Positions 12,096 through 21,825 of a stretch of 64,000 bases of DNA are shown here, piece by piece. This stretch comes from Nitratiruptor sp. (lineage in GTDB: Bacteria; Campylobacterota; Campylobacteria; Campylobacterales; Nitratiruptoraceae), in the NCBI GenBank assembly GCA_009659925.1, contig PUXW01000015.1:1-64000 (forward strand), in the 5' to 3' direction. The stretch's first letter is position 1. Every line of letters begins with the position of its first letter. Position numbers and translations under genes: made by a program. The notes beneath the pieces were generated by a model. That model ran no database searches. It was not told the origin of the DNA and saw nothing but the letters and a program-made list of their open reading frames with translations.

Positions 12096-12101
12096 ACAAT
12101 C
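12096..12101 (+). promoter_or_regulatory. Putative -10 box (TACAAT) upstream of fadL-like gene
   Basis: ttgTTACAATctcc about 36 nt upstream of the ATG at 12137. Confidence 0.35.
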
Positions 12102-12136
12102 TCCTAAAAGTAGTCCAAATTTTTAAGGATTGGCCC

Positions 12137-13402
12137 ATGCTACGCCCACTTTGGTCTGGACTCTTCCTGGCCTCCTTCCTCTTTGGGGCCGCTTACAAGA
12201 TCCCAGAGCAGTCGACCCGGAGTATCGCTTTGGCCGGGGCCTATGTGGCTGGAGCAATGGGTGCCGATGCCGCCTACTTCAACCCGGCCAACATGGCCTT
12301 CATGGAAGATGGCCACTTCCTGGAGGCGAGTTTGACCACCATCTATCTCCCCTCCATCAAGTTTACAGGCCAGCGCTATGATCCTTTTGGGGCTCGCTTC
12401 GTCCCGGCCGATGGGAAGAGTCGGGATGAGCTCTTCCTCGTCCCCCACCTCCATTGGGTTGGCCCTGAGTATCGGGGAGTTCGATTTGGGCTCAGTCTCG
12501 TAACCCCTGCCGGGCTCTCCAAACGCTGGACCACCTCTCCTCAAATCTGGAGTGCCCAAGAGTTCACCCTGAGGGTTCTCGAAGTCGCTCCCTCCATCGC
12601 CTACCGCCTGGGGGAGCGGCTGGCCCTGGCCGCTGGGATCCGGGCCATCTACAGCGATGGGAAGGTACGTCTCCATTACCCTAGCCTCTACCGGGAGGAT
12701 CTGGACGGGGCGAGCCGACTCCATTGGGGGTACAATCTGGCCCTCTCCTACCGCCCCGATCCCTCCCTCACCCTCTCGGCTACCTTCCGCTCCAAGGTGA
12801 AGCTCACCGAAAAAGGGGATGCCGCAGGCTATGTGAGCCAACTCTTCCTCACCAAAGATCCCCGGGATCGGGCCACCCTCATCCCCTTCAAGACCAAGGC
12901 GCGGGTAGCCATCCCCATCCCCGCCACTCTCGCCCTTGCCGTGGCGGTGCGGGTGAGCGAGGCAACCTTGGTGGAGGTGGAGTATGAGCGCACCTTCTGG
13001 AATAGCTATCGCTGGCTCGACTTTACCTTCGACCACCCCCTGGCTGAAGCCATCTTGGGTAAGCCGCGCTACAAGGGGTGGCGTGAGAGCGATACCTTTC
13101 GGGTCGGGATCACCCATCGCCACAATGCCCGTTTGACGACGATGTTCGGATTTGCTTACGACGAGACTCCCGTACCCGAGGGGCGTCTCGGCTTCGAGTT
13201 GCCAGATAGCGACGCCTTCATCTTCGGCATGGGGGCCATCTACTCCCTGAAAGAGGGACTCACCCTCGGTCTGGGCTATCTCTTCGATTATAAATTGCCC
13301 CGCAGTATTGGGATGGAGGATGCCAACGAGAATGGGATCGTTGGGCGGTTTCGTGGAGGGGGAGCCCATTTGTTTGATCTCTCCATTGGGTATAGGTTCT
13401 AG
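12137..13402 (+). CDS. OmpP1/FadL family outer membrane transport protein
   Basis: ARSIALAGAYVAGAMGADAAYFNPANMAF N-terminal FadL signature; C-terminal aromatic (GYRF). Confidence 0.9.
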   Translation: MLRPLWSGLFLASFLFGAAYKIPEQSTRSIALAGAYVAGAMGADAAYFNPANMAFMEDGHFLEASLTTIYLPSIKFTGQRYDPFGARFVPADGKSRDELFLVPHLHWVGPEYRGVRFGLSLVTPAGLSKRWTTSPQIWSAQEFTLRVLEVAPSIAYRLGERLALAAGIRAIYSDGKVRLHYPSLYREDLDGASRLHWGYNLALSYRPDPSLTLSATFRSKVKLTEKGDAAGYVSQLFLTKDPRDRATLIPFKTKARVAIPIPATLALAVAVRVSEATLVEVEYERTFWNSYRWLDFTFDHPLAEAILGKPRYKGWRESDTFRVGITHRHNARLTTMFGFAYDETPVPEGRLGFELPDSDAFIFGMGAIYSLKEGLTLGLGYLFDYKLPRSIGMEDANENGIVGRFRGGGAHLFDLSIGYRF

Positions 13403-13404
13403 CC

Positions 13405-14943
13405 ATGTTTGAATATCGTTACGATACCTTCTATCAGGTGCTCCGGGAACATGCCACCAAGCGGCCAAAGGGGATCGCCTACTTCATCGATAAGGAGCGG
13501 ATCACCTTCGCCCAGCTCCTCGATCAGGTGGATCGCTTCGCCCACTTCCTCGAAGCCAGTGGGATCAAACCCGGGGATCGGGTGGCTTTGCTCCTGGCTA
13601 ATAGCCTCGAATTCATCGTCGCCTTTCTGGGGGCCCAGCGGGTGGGGGCCATTCCCGTTCCTATCAACACCTTCCTCAAGGCCGACGAGATCCTCTACAT
13701 CCTCAACGACGCCCAAGCCAGGCTCCTTGCTGCTAGTAGCCAGTATGCCAAGGAACTCACCCGGGTTCTGGACGAGAGTGGAGTGGAACGGATCGTGTGG
13801 GAGGGGAAGAGTGAGGGGCTCGACGAAGCCAACTTCTCCTTCTCCCAAGTCCTCTCCCAATTCGAACCGACTACCACCTCGCCCCAAGGCCGCCTGGACG
13901 ATCTGGCAACGATCATCTATACTTCGGGGACCACTGGCAAGCCCAAGGGGGCGATGCTCTCCTTTCGCAACATCTTCTCCAATATTTTGGGGATCGAACA
14001 GCTCTTGCGCATCGGCCCCAAGGAGCGCTTCATCGTCTATTTGCCCATGTTCCACTCCTTCACCTTGACGGTGACCATCCTCTTGCCCTTGTACTTCGGG
14101 GCTGCGGTGGTGATCGTGCGTTCCATCCTCCCCTTTTCCAACATCATCAAGCAGGTCCTCCTGCGGGGGGTGACCTTCTTCGTCGGGGTGCCCGATGTCT
14201 ACAACGCCCTCACCCGGGCCAAGCTCCCCTGGTACTTCCACTGGTTCAACCGGGTCAAATACTATGTGAGTGGGGCGGCTCCACTCCCCGAAGAGACCCT
14301 CCACCGCTTCGATGCGAAGTTTCGCCGAGGGGTCCTTCTGGAAGGGTATGGACTCAGCGAGGCGAGTCCCGTAGTAGCGGTCAATCGTCCCGACCGGCAA
14401 AAGCCCCGCTCCGTCGGTCCACCGATTCCAGGGGTCGAGGTTGCCATCGTCGATGAGGAGATGAACTTTCTGCCCCGGGGAGAGGTTGGAGAGATCGTGG
14501 TCCGGGGGGACAATGTGATGCAAGGATATCTCAACCGACCGGAAGAGACGGCCCAAACCATCGTCGATGGATGGCTGCGCACCGGGGATCTGGGCTACCT
14601 GGATGAGGAGGGGTTCCTCTACATCGTCGATCGCAAGAAGGACCTCATCATCTCCAAGGGAATCAATATCTATCCCCGGGAGATCGAGGAGGTGCTCATG
14701 ACCTATCCAGGGGTCAAGGCGGCAGCCGTCGTCGGGCAAAAGGATGAACGCAGTGGGGAGGTACCAGTGGCCTACATCGAGCTGGAGGAGGGGGCTAGGG
14801 TCGATGAGGTAGAGCTCAAGGGATACCTTCGGGACCGCCTGGCCAACTTCAAGATCCCCCGCTCCATCCAGATCGTCGAGGCACTTCCCCGGAACGCCAC
14901 GGGGAAGGTGCTCAAACGGCTCCTCAAAGAGCAATCAACCTAA
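13405..14943 (+). CDS. Long-chain fatty acid--CoA ligase / AMP-binding synthetase
   Basis: TIIYTSGTTGKPKGAMLS, GYGLSEASPVV, DRKKDLIISKGINIYPREIEE. Confidence 0.95.
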   Translation: MFEYRYDTFYQVLREHATKRPKGIAYFIDKERITFAQLLDQVDRFAHFLEASGIKPGDRVALLLANSLEFIVAFLGAQRVGAIPVPINTFLKADEILYILNDAQARLLAASSQYAKELTRVLDESGVERIVWEGKSEGLDEANFSFSQVLSQFEPTTTSPQGRLDDLATIIYTSGTTGKPKGAMLSFRNIFSNILGIEQLLRIGPKERFIVYLPMFHSFTLTVTILLPLYFGAAVVIVRSILPFSNIIKQVLLRGVTFFVGVPDVYNALTRAKLPWYFHWFNRVKYYVSGAAPLPEETLHRFDAKFRRGVLLEGYGLSEASPVVAVNRPDRQKPRSVGPPIPGVEVAIVDEEMNFLPRGEVGEIVVRGDNVMQGYLNRPEETAQTIVDGWLRTGDLGYLDEEGFLYIVDRKKDLIISKGINIYPREIEEVLMTYPGVKAAAVVGQKDERSGEVPVAYIELEEGARVDEVELKGYLRDRLANFKIPRSIQIVEALPRNATGKVLKRLLKEQST

Positions 14944-16152
14944 GCTCTCCAGGACCAGGGCGTTGAGCTTTTCGGGGGAAATCCCCTCGATGAGTTGGGG
15001 CTTTCCCTCTTCGATGCTCCGGGCCACCTCCAAGAGCTTCCCATAGAGTCCCTCCCCGTGGAGGACGGCTCTTTCGATCTCGGGATCGACCTGGATCAGT
15101 TTGAAAACCTGTTGGGGGGCAATTTCGAGAACGACATCCAAAAGGGAGACGAGGCCGGTTAGGTAGGCCTTCTCGGGGTCGGCTCCAAGGGCCTTGGCCA
15201 GGCGCTCCATGAGCATTGCCCGGGAGCGTACCAGCTCGAAGAGGGCTCCCTCCTCCCCCCCATGGGCCCCGTAGAGTTGGAGGTAGAGCCAGATGCGCAG
15301 CCGTTTCATTCCCAAGAGGGCGATAGCCCGCTGGATCGAATCGATCCGGCTGCGAACTGAGAAAAAGGCGGAGTTGACATATTGGAGGAGGCGCAAGGCG
15401 ATGGGGGGCTCTCCCTTGATGGCGGCTACCACCCCCTCGATCCCCTCTCCTCCTTCCAGCTGGGCGAGGATGTGCAAGATGGCGCTTCGATAGGGGTCGA
15501 TGACCCGCTCCCGCTGGAGTGTCGGTTTGGCGAAGAAGTAGCCTTGGAAGAGGGAAAAGCCCAGCTCCTTGGTGCGTTGGGCCTCTTGTCTGGTCTCCAC
15601 CTTCTCGGCCAGAAGGGTGATACCCCGCTGGCGCAAAGGGGCGGCCGGAAAGTGGTCGAGGTTGGGGTAGCCCCGAAGATCGACCTTGAGGATGTCGAAG
15701 TGGGCCAGGAGATTGTGGTCGTATTCCTGGGCCACATCGTCTAAAGCGATGGTATAGCCCTGGGCCCGAAGGGCGTCGACGCGTTCCAGGAGCTTTGGGG
15801 TCAAGGGGACATCTTCGAGGAGTTCCAGGACGAAACGCTCCTTGGGGACGATCTCGATGGCGTCGTCGAAGAGAAAGCGCTCGTCTACATTGATGAAGTA
15901 GCGCTTCTCGCTCTCCTGGTCGGTGGTGGCCATGACCGCATTGATGAGGCTCATGGTCGCTGCGAAGTTGTCCTCGATCTGAGCCCCCATCGTTTGAGGG
16001 TTGCGGTAGAGCAGTTCATAGGCGACGATCTTGAAGTCCCGATCCAAGATTGGCTGCTTGGCAAAGAGTATGTGGGCTCGCTCCAACAGTCCTCCTTCTT
16101 TACTGCTTCGTCGGTGGAATGGTATTCCAACTTCATCGGTCAAATGGCCCAT
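14935..16152 (-). CDS. EAL-like + HDOD domain protein (YuxH-type)
   Basis: ILFAKQPILDRDFKIVAYELLYRNPQ; HDOD core IALRLLQYVNSAFFSVRSRIDSIQRAIALLG. Confidence 0.88.
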   Translation of the reverse strand: MGHLTDEVGIPFHRRSSKEGGLLERAHILFAKQPILDRDFKIVAYELLYRNPQTMGAQIEDNFAATMSLINAVMATTDQESEKRYFINVDERFLFDDAIEIVPKERFVLELLEDVPLTPKLLERVDALRAQGYTIALDDVAQEYDHNLLAHFDILKVDLRGYPNLDHFPAAPLRQRGITLLAEKVETRQEAQRTKELGFSLFQGYFFAKPTLQRERVIDPYRSAILHILAQLEGGEGIEGVVAAIKGEPPIALRLLQYVNSAFFSVRSRIDSIQRAIALLGMKRLRIWLYLQLYGAHGGEEGALFELVRSRAMLMERLAKALGADPEKAYLTGLVSLLDVVLEIAPQQVFKLIQVDPEIERAVLHGEGLYGKLLEVARSIEEGKPQLIEGISPEKLNALVLESLG

Positions 16153-16259
16153 TTCTTTAAGTTTGAACCTCCCTTAGTCCTGGGGAATGGCGAGGAAATT
16201 TGGTAATTTTTCAGCCAGTTGTGACGATAATAGCCTCAAAGCTTGCAACTGGGGGGGTG

Positions 16260-17894
16260 ATGTTCCATCTGGTCTTGCTGGTTGCCCTTGCCATCGGAGG
16301 GGCGTGGGGAGGGGAGTGGTGTCTCTTCTACGCGACCCAGAGCAAAATCCACGGCGATGAAGATCGACTCTTCCTGAAACGCTTCCCCAAGGGACAAATC
16401 CTTCAAACTGGCAAGTTTTACCGCTTCCTCATCGGCCCCTTTCCAGCCAAGCAGGAGGCTCTGAAACTCCTTCCCAAGGCCCGCCGCTACGCCCCAGACG
16501 CTTATATTGGGCCTTGTCCCAAGGTCCAGCCCTCCAAGCCTTCGCCAGTTCAACGATCCGGAAAAGTGAAAGATGTCCAAGTGGCCAAGGTCTTCCAGAA
16601 GAAGTGGCACGAGCGGCGGGAATCCAACGCTACGAGGGAGCGCCCTCTGGCCAAGGATGGGAAGCCCCCCCTCAAACGCTACTACAACCTCACCTTTTAC
16701 GAATATATCGACCGCCTCTTGCACAAGAGCCCCTATGGAGGGGTTGAGGAGGCCAACTACGAGTTGCGTCGCCTGGAAGCTTTGCTTGAGAAGGCCCCCT
16801 ACAACTGGGATATCTTCGGCTTTGTCTCCACCAACTACTCCAAGTTCATCGACTACGATCTGGCTGTCAATAAGGAGATGGCCGTGCGGGGCGGAGTGGG
16901 GGTGCGGAAACGGCTCTTTGACCGGAGCTATTGGAGTTGGAAGCGCCTTGCCCAGCTGCGTCAGGAGTTGGCCCGGATGGAGTATATCGACGCCAAGGAC
17001 CGCCTCTATCTCCTGGGAACCCAGCTCTATTTGGGAGCTCTCTTGGAGCAGCGCCTCAAGGAGCTCTACGAGGCCCACTACTTCCAGCAAAAGCGCTTCT
17101 TCGAGCAGGTCCAGGAGCGCTACCGGGCTGGTGTGGCCTCACGCATCGACTTCCTCGATGCCAAAAACGATCTGCTGGCCATCAAAAAGCAGCTCCTCGA
17201 ACATATCTACGCCTACCTCTACGGGGACTATCTCTTGCGCAACAGCGCCGAGCTGGATACCAACGAGCCCCTGCGGCTGAGCTGGTTCGGGGTCAAATGG
17301 AAGGAGGCCACCCTCGCCGAGTACTACAAGCGGGCCCTCCTCTACTCCCCCCAAATCCTCAGCCAGCGGATCAAGGCGACTATTGCCGCCAAGGAGCTCC
17401 ACTCCTTGCGCTACTTCTACTGGCCCAAAGTCGATTTCAACCTCCTCCTCTTCGACGAGTACCGCCAGGATTTTACCCTGAAGAAGCGCACCACCGGGAT
17501 CAACTACCAACTGGGGTTTCGCGCCGAAATCCCCCTCTTTCGCCCTGAGGAGCAGAGCAAGATCCAACGGGCCAAGGCGAGGCTCCGACTTGAGCGGGAG
17601 CGGCTCAAGAGCAAGATCAAGGATGTGGCTAAGGATATCCACAAGAGCTACAACGAGATCGAGAAGCTCCAAAGGGAGCGCCAGATCGTCCAGGACCAAC
17701 TCCGTTTGAGCCAGGAGAAGATAGAAGTAAGCCAGAAACGCTACCTCGGGGGCGTTGGCGGATATCGGGACTATTCCGAGGCGATCCGGCAATCCTTGCG
17801 CTATCAAGAGGAGCTCTATCGGATCGATGCTCAAATACTCAGTAACAAGATCTTCATCAACTTACTGGAGGGAATCGAGCGGCTCTATGAGTAG
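16260..17894 (+). CDS. Outer membrane efflux protein (TolC family) with N-terminal SPOR-like region
   Basis: Signal peptide from internal Met; WCLFYATQ...FYRFLIGPFPAKQEAL SPOR-like; C-terminal long helices RYLGGVGGYRDYSEAIRQSL typical of TolC. Confidence 0.75.
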   Translation: MFHLVLLVALAIGGAWGGEWCLFYATQSKIHGDEDRLFLKRFPKGQILQTGKFYRFLIGPFPAKQEALKLLPKARRYAPDAYIGPCPKVQPSKPSPVQRSGKVKDVQVAKVFQKKWHERRESNATRERPLAKDGKPPLKRYYNLTFYEYIDRLLHKSPYGGVEEANYELRRLEALLEKAPYNWDIFGFVSTNYSKFIDYDLAVNKEMAVRGGVGVRKRLFDRSYWSWKRLAQLRQELARMEYIDAKDRLYLLGTQLYLGALLEQRLKELYEAHYFQQKRFFEQVQERYRAGVASRIDFLDAKNDLLAIKKQLLEHIYAYLYGDYLLRNSAELDTNEPLRLSWFGVKWKEATLAEYYKRALLYSPQILSQRIKATIAAKELHSLRYFYWPKVDFNLLLFDEYRQDFTLKKRTTGINYQLGFRAEIPLFRPEEQSKIQRAKARLRLERERLKSKIKDVAKDIHKSYNEIEKLQRERQIVQDQLRLSQEKIEVSQKRYLGGVGGYRDYSEAIRQSLRYQEELYRIDAQILSNKIFINLLEGIERLYE

Positions 17895-19365
17895 GATCAA
17901 GGTCGTATGGACAGGGGAAGGGACCTACCCGTATGCCACCGGGGGGGTGAGCACATGGGCCGACATTCTCATCCGGGAGCTGGGAAATATCGACTTCGTC
18001 CTCATCCCCATCATGATGCACCCCTATATGCAGGCCAAATACCCTCTGCCCCCCAATGTGGTGGAAGTGATCAACCTCCCCCTCTGGGGCACTGAGGAAC
18101 CGGTAGAGTATATCCGTAACATCAAGTTTTCCAAGATCTACCAGGCCAAGGTGCGAACCCGGGAGGCCAGGGATATCGAGACCTTCCGCCCCATCCTCAC
18201 TACTGTCCTCGATCACATCTACCGGCGCAACGAGGACTACGACCAGCTGGGGGATGCGATCTATGCTTTTTACGAGTACTTCCAGGAATACGACTACTAC
18301 GAGATGTTCCGAAGTCCCGAAGTTTGGGAGATCTATCGCGACTATATCCTCGCCACCTTCCACGACCACGAAGACCCCCCCAGCGTCTTCGATATGATCG
18401 AGGGACTGCGCTACCTCTTTCGTTTCTTCATCTCCCTCCTCCCCCAGCTTCCCGAGGCGCCGATCTATCACGCCTCGGCGGCGGCCTTTTGCGGACTCCC
18501 GTGTATCGTCGCCAAGAAGCGTTACGGGAGCAAGTTCCTCTTGAGCGAGCATGGGATCTATATCCGGGAGCAATACCTCTTTGCCTCCCGGAGCCAGTTG
18601 CCCCTCCGGACCAAGGAGTTTCTTCTCGGACTCATTACCATGGTCTCCCGCCTCAACTACCACTTCGCCGATGTGATCGCTCCGGTGTGCAACTACAACC
18701 GGCGCTGGGAGCTCCAATGGGGGGTCAAGGAGCATAAGATTGAGACCATCTACAACGGGATCGACGTGCTCCGTTTCAAGCGTTTCGATGTCCAACGGGA
18801 CTCCCGCCCCACGGTGGTTATGGTTGCCCGTATCGACCCCCTCAAGGATATCGAAACCTTCATCCAGACCGCCCAGCTGGTGGCCCAGCGCTTCCCCGAT
18901 GTCCTCTTCAAACTCTATGGTCCCATCGTAGACGAAGAGTACTACCAGCGGTGCATGGCCTTGGTCCAGGAGCTAGGAGTCGAGCACAACTTCGCCTACA
19001 AAGGGGCGACGAGCAATCCGGCCAGGGCCTACAACGAGGCCGATGTGGTGATGCTCACCAGCATCTCTGAGGCCTTTCCCTTCGCGGTAATTGAGGCGAT
19101 GGCCTGCGAGAAGGTGGTGGTCTCCAGCGATGTTGGGGGGACTCGGGAGGTGTTGGAGGGGTATGGGTTTACGATCAAGCCCAAGGATGCCCTCGCCTTT
19201 GCCAAGGCGGTCATCCACCTTCTCGAGCGTCCCGATGTGGCCCGGGATATGGGGCGCCGGGCCAGGGAGGTCATTTTACGCGGCTTCAAGACCGAAGACA
19301 TGGTCCTCAACTATGAACGGCTCTATCGGAGATTGGCCCATGCCTACGCAGATGAGCAAATCTGA
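17887..19365 (+). CDS. pelF: PelF-like GT4 glycosyltransferase
   Basis: MSRIKVVWTGEGTYPYATGGVSTWADILIREL...; EAFPFAVIEAMACEKVVVSSDVGGTREVLEG. Confidence 0.9.
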   Translation: MSRIKVVWTGEGTYPYATGGVSTWADILIRELGNIDFVLIPIMMHPYMQAKYPLPPNVVEVINLPLWGTEEPVEYIRNIKFSKIYQAKVRTREARDIETFRPILTTVLDHIYRRNEDYDQLGDAIYAFYEYFQEYDYYEMFRSPEVWEIYRDYILATFHDHEDPPSVFDMIEGLRYLFRFFISLLPQLPEAPIYHASAAAFCGLPCIVAKKRYGSKFLLSEHGIYIREQYLFASRSQLPLRTKEFLLGLITMVSRLNYHFADVIAPVCNYNRRWELQWGVKEHKIETIYNGIDVLRFKRFDVQRDSRPTVVMVARIDPLKDIETFIQTAQLVAQRFPDVLFKLYGPIVDEEYYQRCMALVQELGVEHNFAYKGATSNPARAYNEADVVMLTSISEAFPFAVIEAMACEKVVVSSDVGGTREVLEGYGFTIKPKDALAFAKAVIHLLERPDVARDMGRRAREVILRGFKTEDMVLNYERLYRRLAHAYADEQI

Positions 19366-20920
19366 GGTTGAGCGGCTCCGCCAGCTCTATTTCGAGATTA
19401 CCAAGGGACGGGGCAAACCCTTGGACTTCTGGGAGGTCGCCGCTTTGCTGGAAATTTACGGGATCCGTGATCTCGATGCGAAGCGGGAGTATGGCTTTTC
19501 CAATGTCTTCGAGCTGGCCCGCTTTCTCTTTGCCAATTTCAGGGAGAGTAAGGAGTATCCCAGCCGCTACCTCATGGAGCACCAAGAGGTCCCTCCACTG
19601 AAAACCAGGATCCTGCGGAACTTCCTCAAGGGGCTCTCCTTTGCCATGCCGATGTTTTTGCAGATCTTTTTTACCATCGTCTTCGGTTTCGCCCTCTGGT
19701 CCAATATCCACCTGGATGTGACCGAAGCGACGGTTATCGCCCTGGGGACCTTCCTTGCCCTCGTCGTCTCTGGGGGGATGGCCCAGATAATTGGGCGTAA
19801 GGGGCTCTACTACCTCAAGATGGGGGAGCAGATCCTTGCTGGTAAGATCATGGAGATCCTCTTGGTCCAAGGGGCCCTCAAAATCTTGATCCTCGCCCTC
19901 TTGATCACACTTTTCAACCAGATCTTCGGGATCTTCAGCGACTACCTCCTCTACCTCTTCCTGGCCACCTTCGCCCTCTTGGGGCTTCTTTTTACCATCA
20001 GCTCCATCTACTACGTCTTCGAAGAGTATGAAAAGATTTTGCTCTTCTATCTCCTTGGGATCGGGATGGTCTTCCTCCTCCACTACCTGCTGGATATCGA
20101 CTTTCCCGAAGCCCAGTTTCTCGGAATCGCTTTTTTAGACCTCCTCTTTGCTTTCTTTGCCTGGCGCAAGATCCGCCAACTCAAACGAAGCACCAAGAGT
20201 GAGGGGGAGATTTTGCCTCGAAGCTCGATGCTCATCTTCACCCTCCTCCCTTTTTACATCTACGGGGTCCTCTACTTCCTCTTCCTCATCATGGATCGCC
20301 TTGTGGCGTGGAATGCCAACTCCATCAACCGGGGTCTCTTCGTCTGGTTCGATGTGCGCTATGAGATCGGCTCCGATCTGGCCCTCTTGGTACTCATCCT
20401 CCTCATGGGGTTGGTGGAGGTGCTGGTCTACGAATTCCTCTACAAACTCAACACCGAGGTCTTCCGCTACGAGGCCAAGGAGTATCGCCGCTTCAACGAC
20501 TCCCTGATGGCCTTCTACAAACGGGCTGGAATCCTCTTCATCCTCTACGCCCTCGGGACGATAATGGTGGTATCGCTCTTTGTCTGGCTCTTGTACACCT
20601 TTGCCTGGGAGCAGCTGCCTCTAGATGGAACGAGCCTCCTGGTCTTTGGGGTGGCGGCCATTGCCTATAGCCTCTTGACCTTCGGGCTGTTCAACACGCT
20701 GATCCTCTTCTCCTTCTCCCGGCAAGGGGTTGTATTACAGGCCATCTTCCTGGGGCTTTTGGGGAACTTCCTGGTCGGGGTTGTCCTGGCCAACATGGGC
20801 TCCATCTACTGGGCGGTCTTTGGACTTCTAGTGGGAAGCGGGATCTTTTGCTGGGTGACGACCAGCTACATGCTCCAGCTCTTGAAGAAGCTGGACTACT
20901 TCTACTATTCGGCCTTTTAA
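19340..20920 (+). CDS. pelG: PelG-like exopolysaccharide exporter (MATE/MOP-like, polytopic)
   Basis: About 12 hydrophobic segments, directly downstream of pelF; internal start at MPTQMSKSEV. Confidence 0.85.
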   Translation: MPTQMSKSEVERLRQLYFEITKGRGKPLDFWEVAALLEIYGIRDLDAKREYGFSNVFELARFLFANFRESKEYPSRYLMEHQEVPPLKTRILRNFLKGLSFAMPMFLQIFFTIVFGFALWSNIHLDVTEATVIALGTFLALVVSGGMAQIIGRKGLYYLKMGEQILAGKIMEILLVQGALKILILALLITLFNQIFGIFSDYLLYLFLATFALLGLLFTISSIYYVFEEYEKILLFYLLGIGMVFLLHYLLDIDFPEAQFLGIAFLDLLFAFFAWRKIRQLKRSTKSEGEILPRSSMLIFTLLPFYIYGVLYFLFLIMDRLVAWNANSINRGLFVWFDVRYEIGSDLALLVLILLMGLVEVLVYEFLYKLNTEVFRYEAKEYRRFNDSLMAFYKRAGILFILYALGTIMVVSLFVWLLYTFAWEQLPLDGTSLLVFGVAAIAYSLLTFGLFNTLILFSFSRQGVVLQAIFLGLLGNFLVGVVLANMGSIYWAVFGLLVGSGIFCWVTTSYMLQLLKKLDYFYYSAF

Positions 20921-20930
20921 GGGAGGGACT

Positions 20931-21824
20931 ATGCCCATACTCTGGCTCTTCGTCTTCTTGTTGCTGGCTGGATGCGCCCCCAAGGGGCTGGAGGAGAGTG
21001 TTCGCCAGGAGCCTGTGCGCATCTACACGATCCAGGTGGATCGCCTCTTCTTCCAAGAGGGCAAGGGGCGGGAGCGGCTCTTGCATTTTCCCTTCGTCTC
21101 CCTGGAGAAGGGGCCCCCTCCCAAGGGGAAATTTTCCGACGCTTTCTACGAAGGGATCGATCAGCACTACGAGGCGAAGGCCTTGGGTGAGGTAAACTTC
21201 TGGCAACTCGAAGAAGATCCCAAGGCTCTCGACATCATCTACGCCCTACCCATTTGGATCAACGACTACAAGGATGTCTCTTCCGATCTGCTCACCAACA
21301 TCTGCTACTCCCTCAATGTGGGGCCCGAGGAGCAGGGGATCTTGAAGGATTGGATCGCCCAGGGGGGGGTGCTCTGGCTCGAGAGCGGGCTCTATTCGAC
21401 CAAGTACGATCACTTCACCCGGAGCGGAGAGATCGCCACCAGCCTCATTCGACGTAAAGTCAAAGGGGGGCTTCAGGGCAAGAAACTCCTGGGTAAGCCG
21501 ATTCGAACCTATCTCTTCCAAGGGAAGAATCTCGACCTGGTCAACTACCTTCCCCGCCAGGTAACCTTCGAGGTCGTCCCCAAAGATCCCTTCTTCGAGG
21601 GGGTCAAACGGCTCCGCCTCGATGTACGCAACTATCTTCAAAACCACTTCGTCGTCCTGGGAAAGCCCCTTGTGAGCGATCGCAACGGGCAACCGCTGGT
21701 GACCATCCTCCAGCATGGGCGGGGATTTGTGGTTACCTTGCTCCCCTTTGAGTATCGGGATGTCTACTACGATGGGGAGCTTTTGCGCTGGAAGCTGTTG
21801 TACTACTTCTTGAAGCGGAGATAG
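20931..21824 (+). CDS. Predicted lipoprotein of unknown function in Pel-like locus
   Basis: Lipobox FLLLAGC; region ILKDWIAQGGVLWLESGLYS resembles a GATase-like fold. Confidence 0.8.
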   Translation: MPILWLFVFLLLAGCAPKGLEESVRQEPVRIYTIQVDRLFFQEGKGRERLLHFPFVSLEKGPPPKGKFSDAFYEGIDQHYEAKALGEVNFWQLEEDPKALDIIYALPIWINDYKDVSSDLLTNICYSLNVGPEEQGILKDWIAQGGVLWLESGLYSTKYDHFTRSGEIATSLIRRKVKGGLQGKKLLGKPIRTYLFQGKNLDLVNYLPRQVTFEVVPKDPFFEGVKRLRLDVRNYLQNHFVVLGKPLVSDRNGQPLVTILQHGRGFVVTLLPFEYRDVYYDGELLRWKLLYYFLKRR

Positions 21825-21825
21825 T

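Noticed and set aside
12140-13468. 442-aa minus-strand ORF antisense to FadL-like gene
   Set aside because: Shadow of a well-supported FadL barrel protein
13399-14934. 511-aa minus-strand ORF antisense to acyl-CoA ligase
   Set aside because: Length is striking, but sequence is repetitive DG/LL/EE shadow of the fadD frame with no domain signal
17755-17886. N-terminal extension of PelF from the upstream start
   Set aside because: Lies in the TolC gene shadow; PelF begins MSRIKVVWTGEG at 17887
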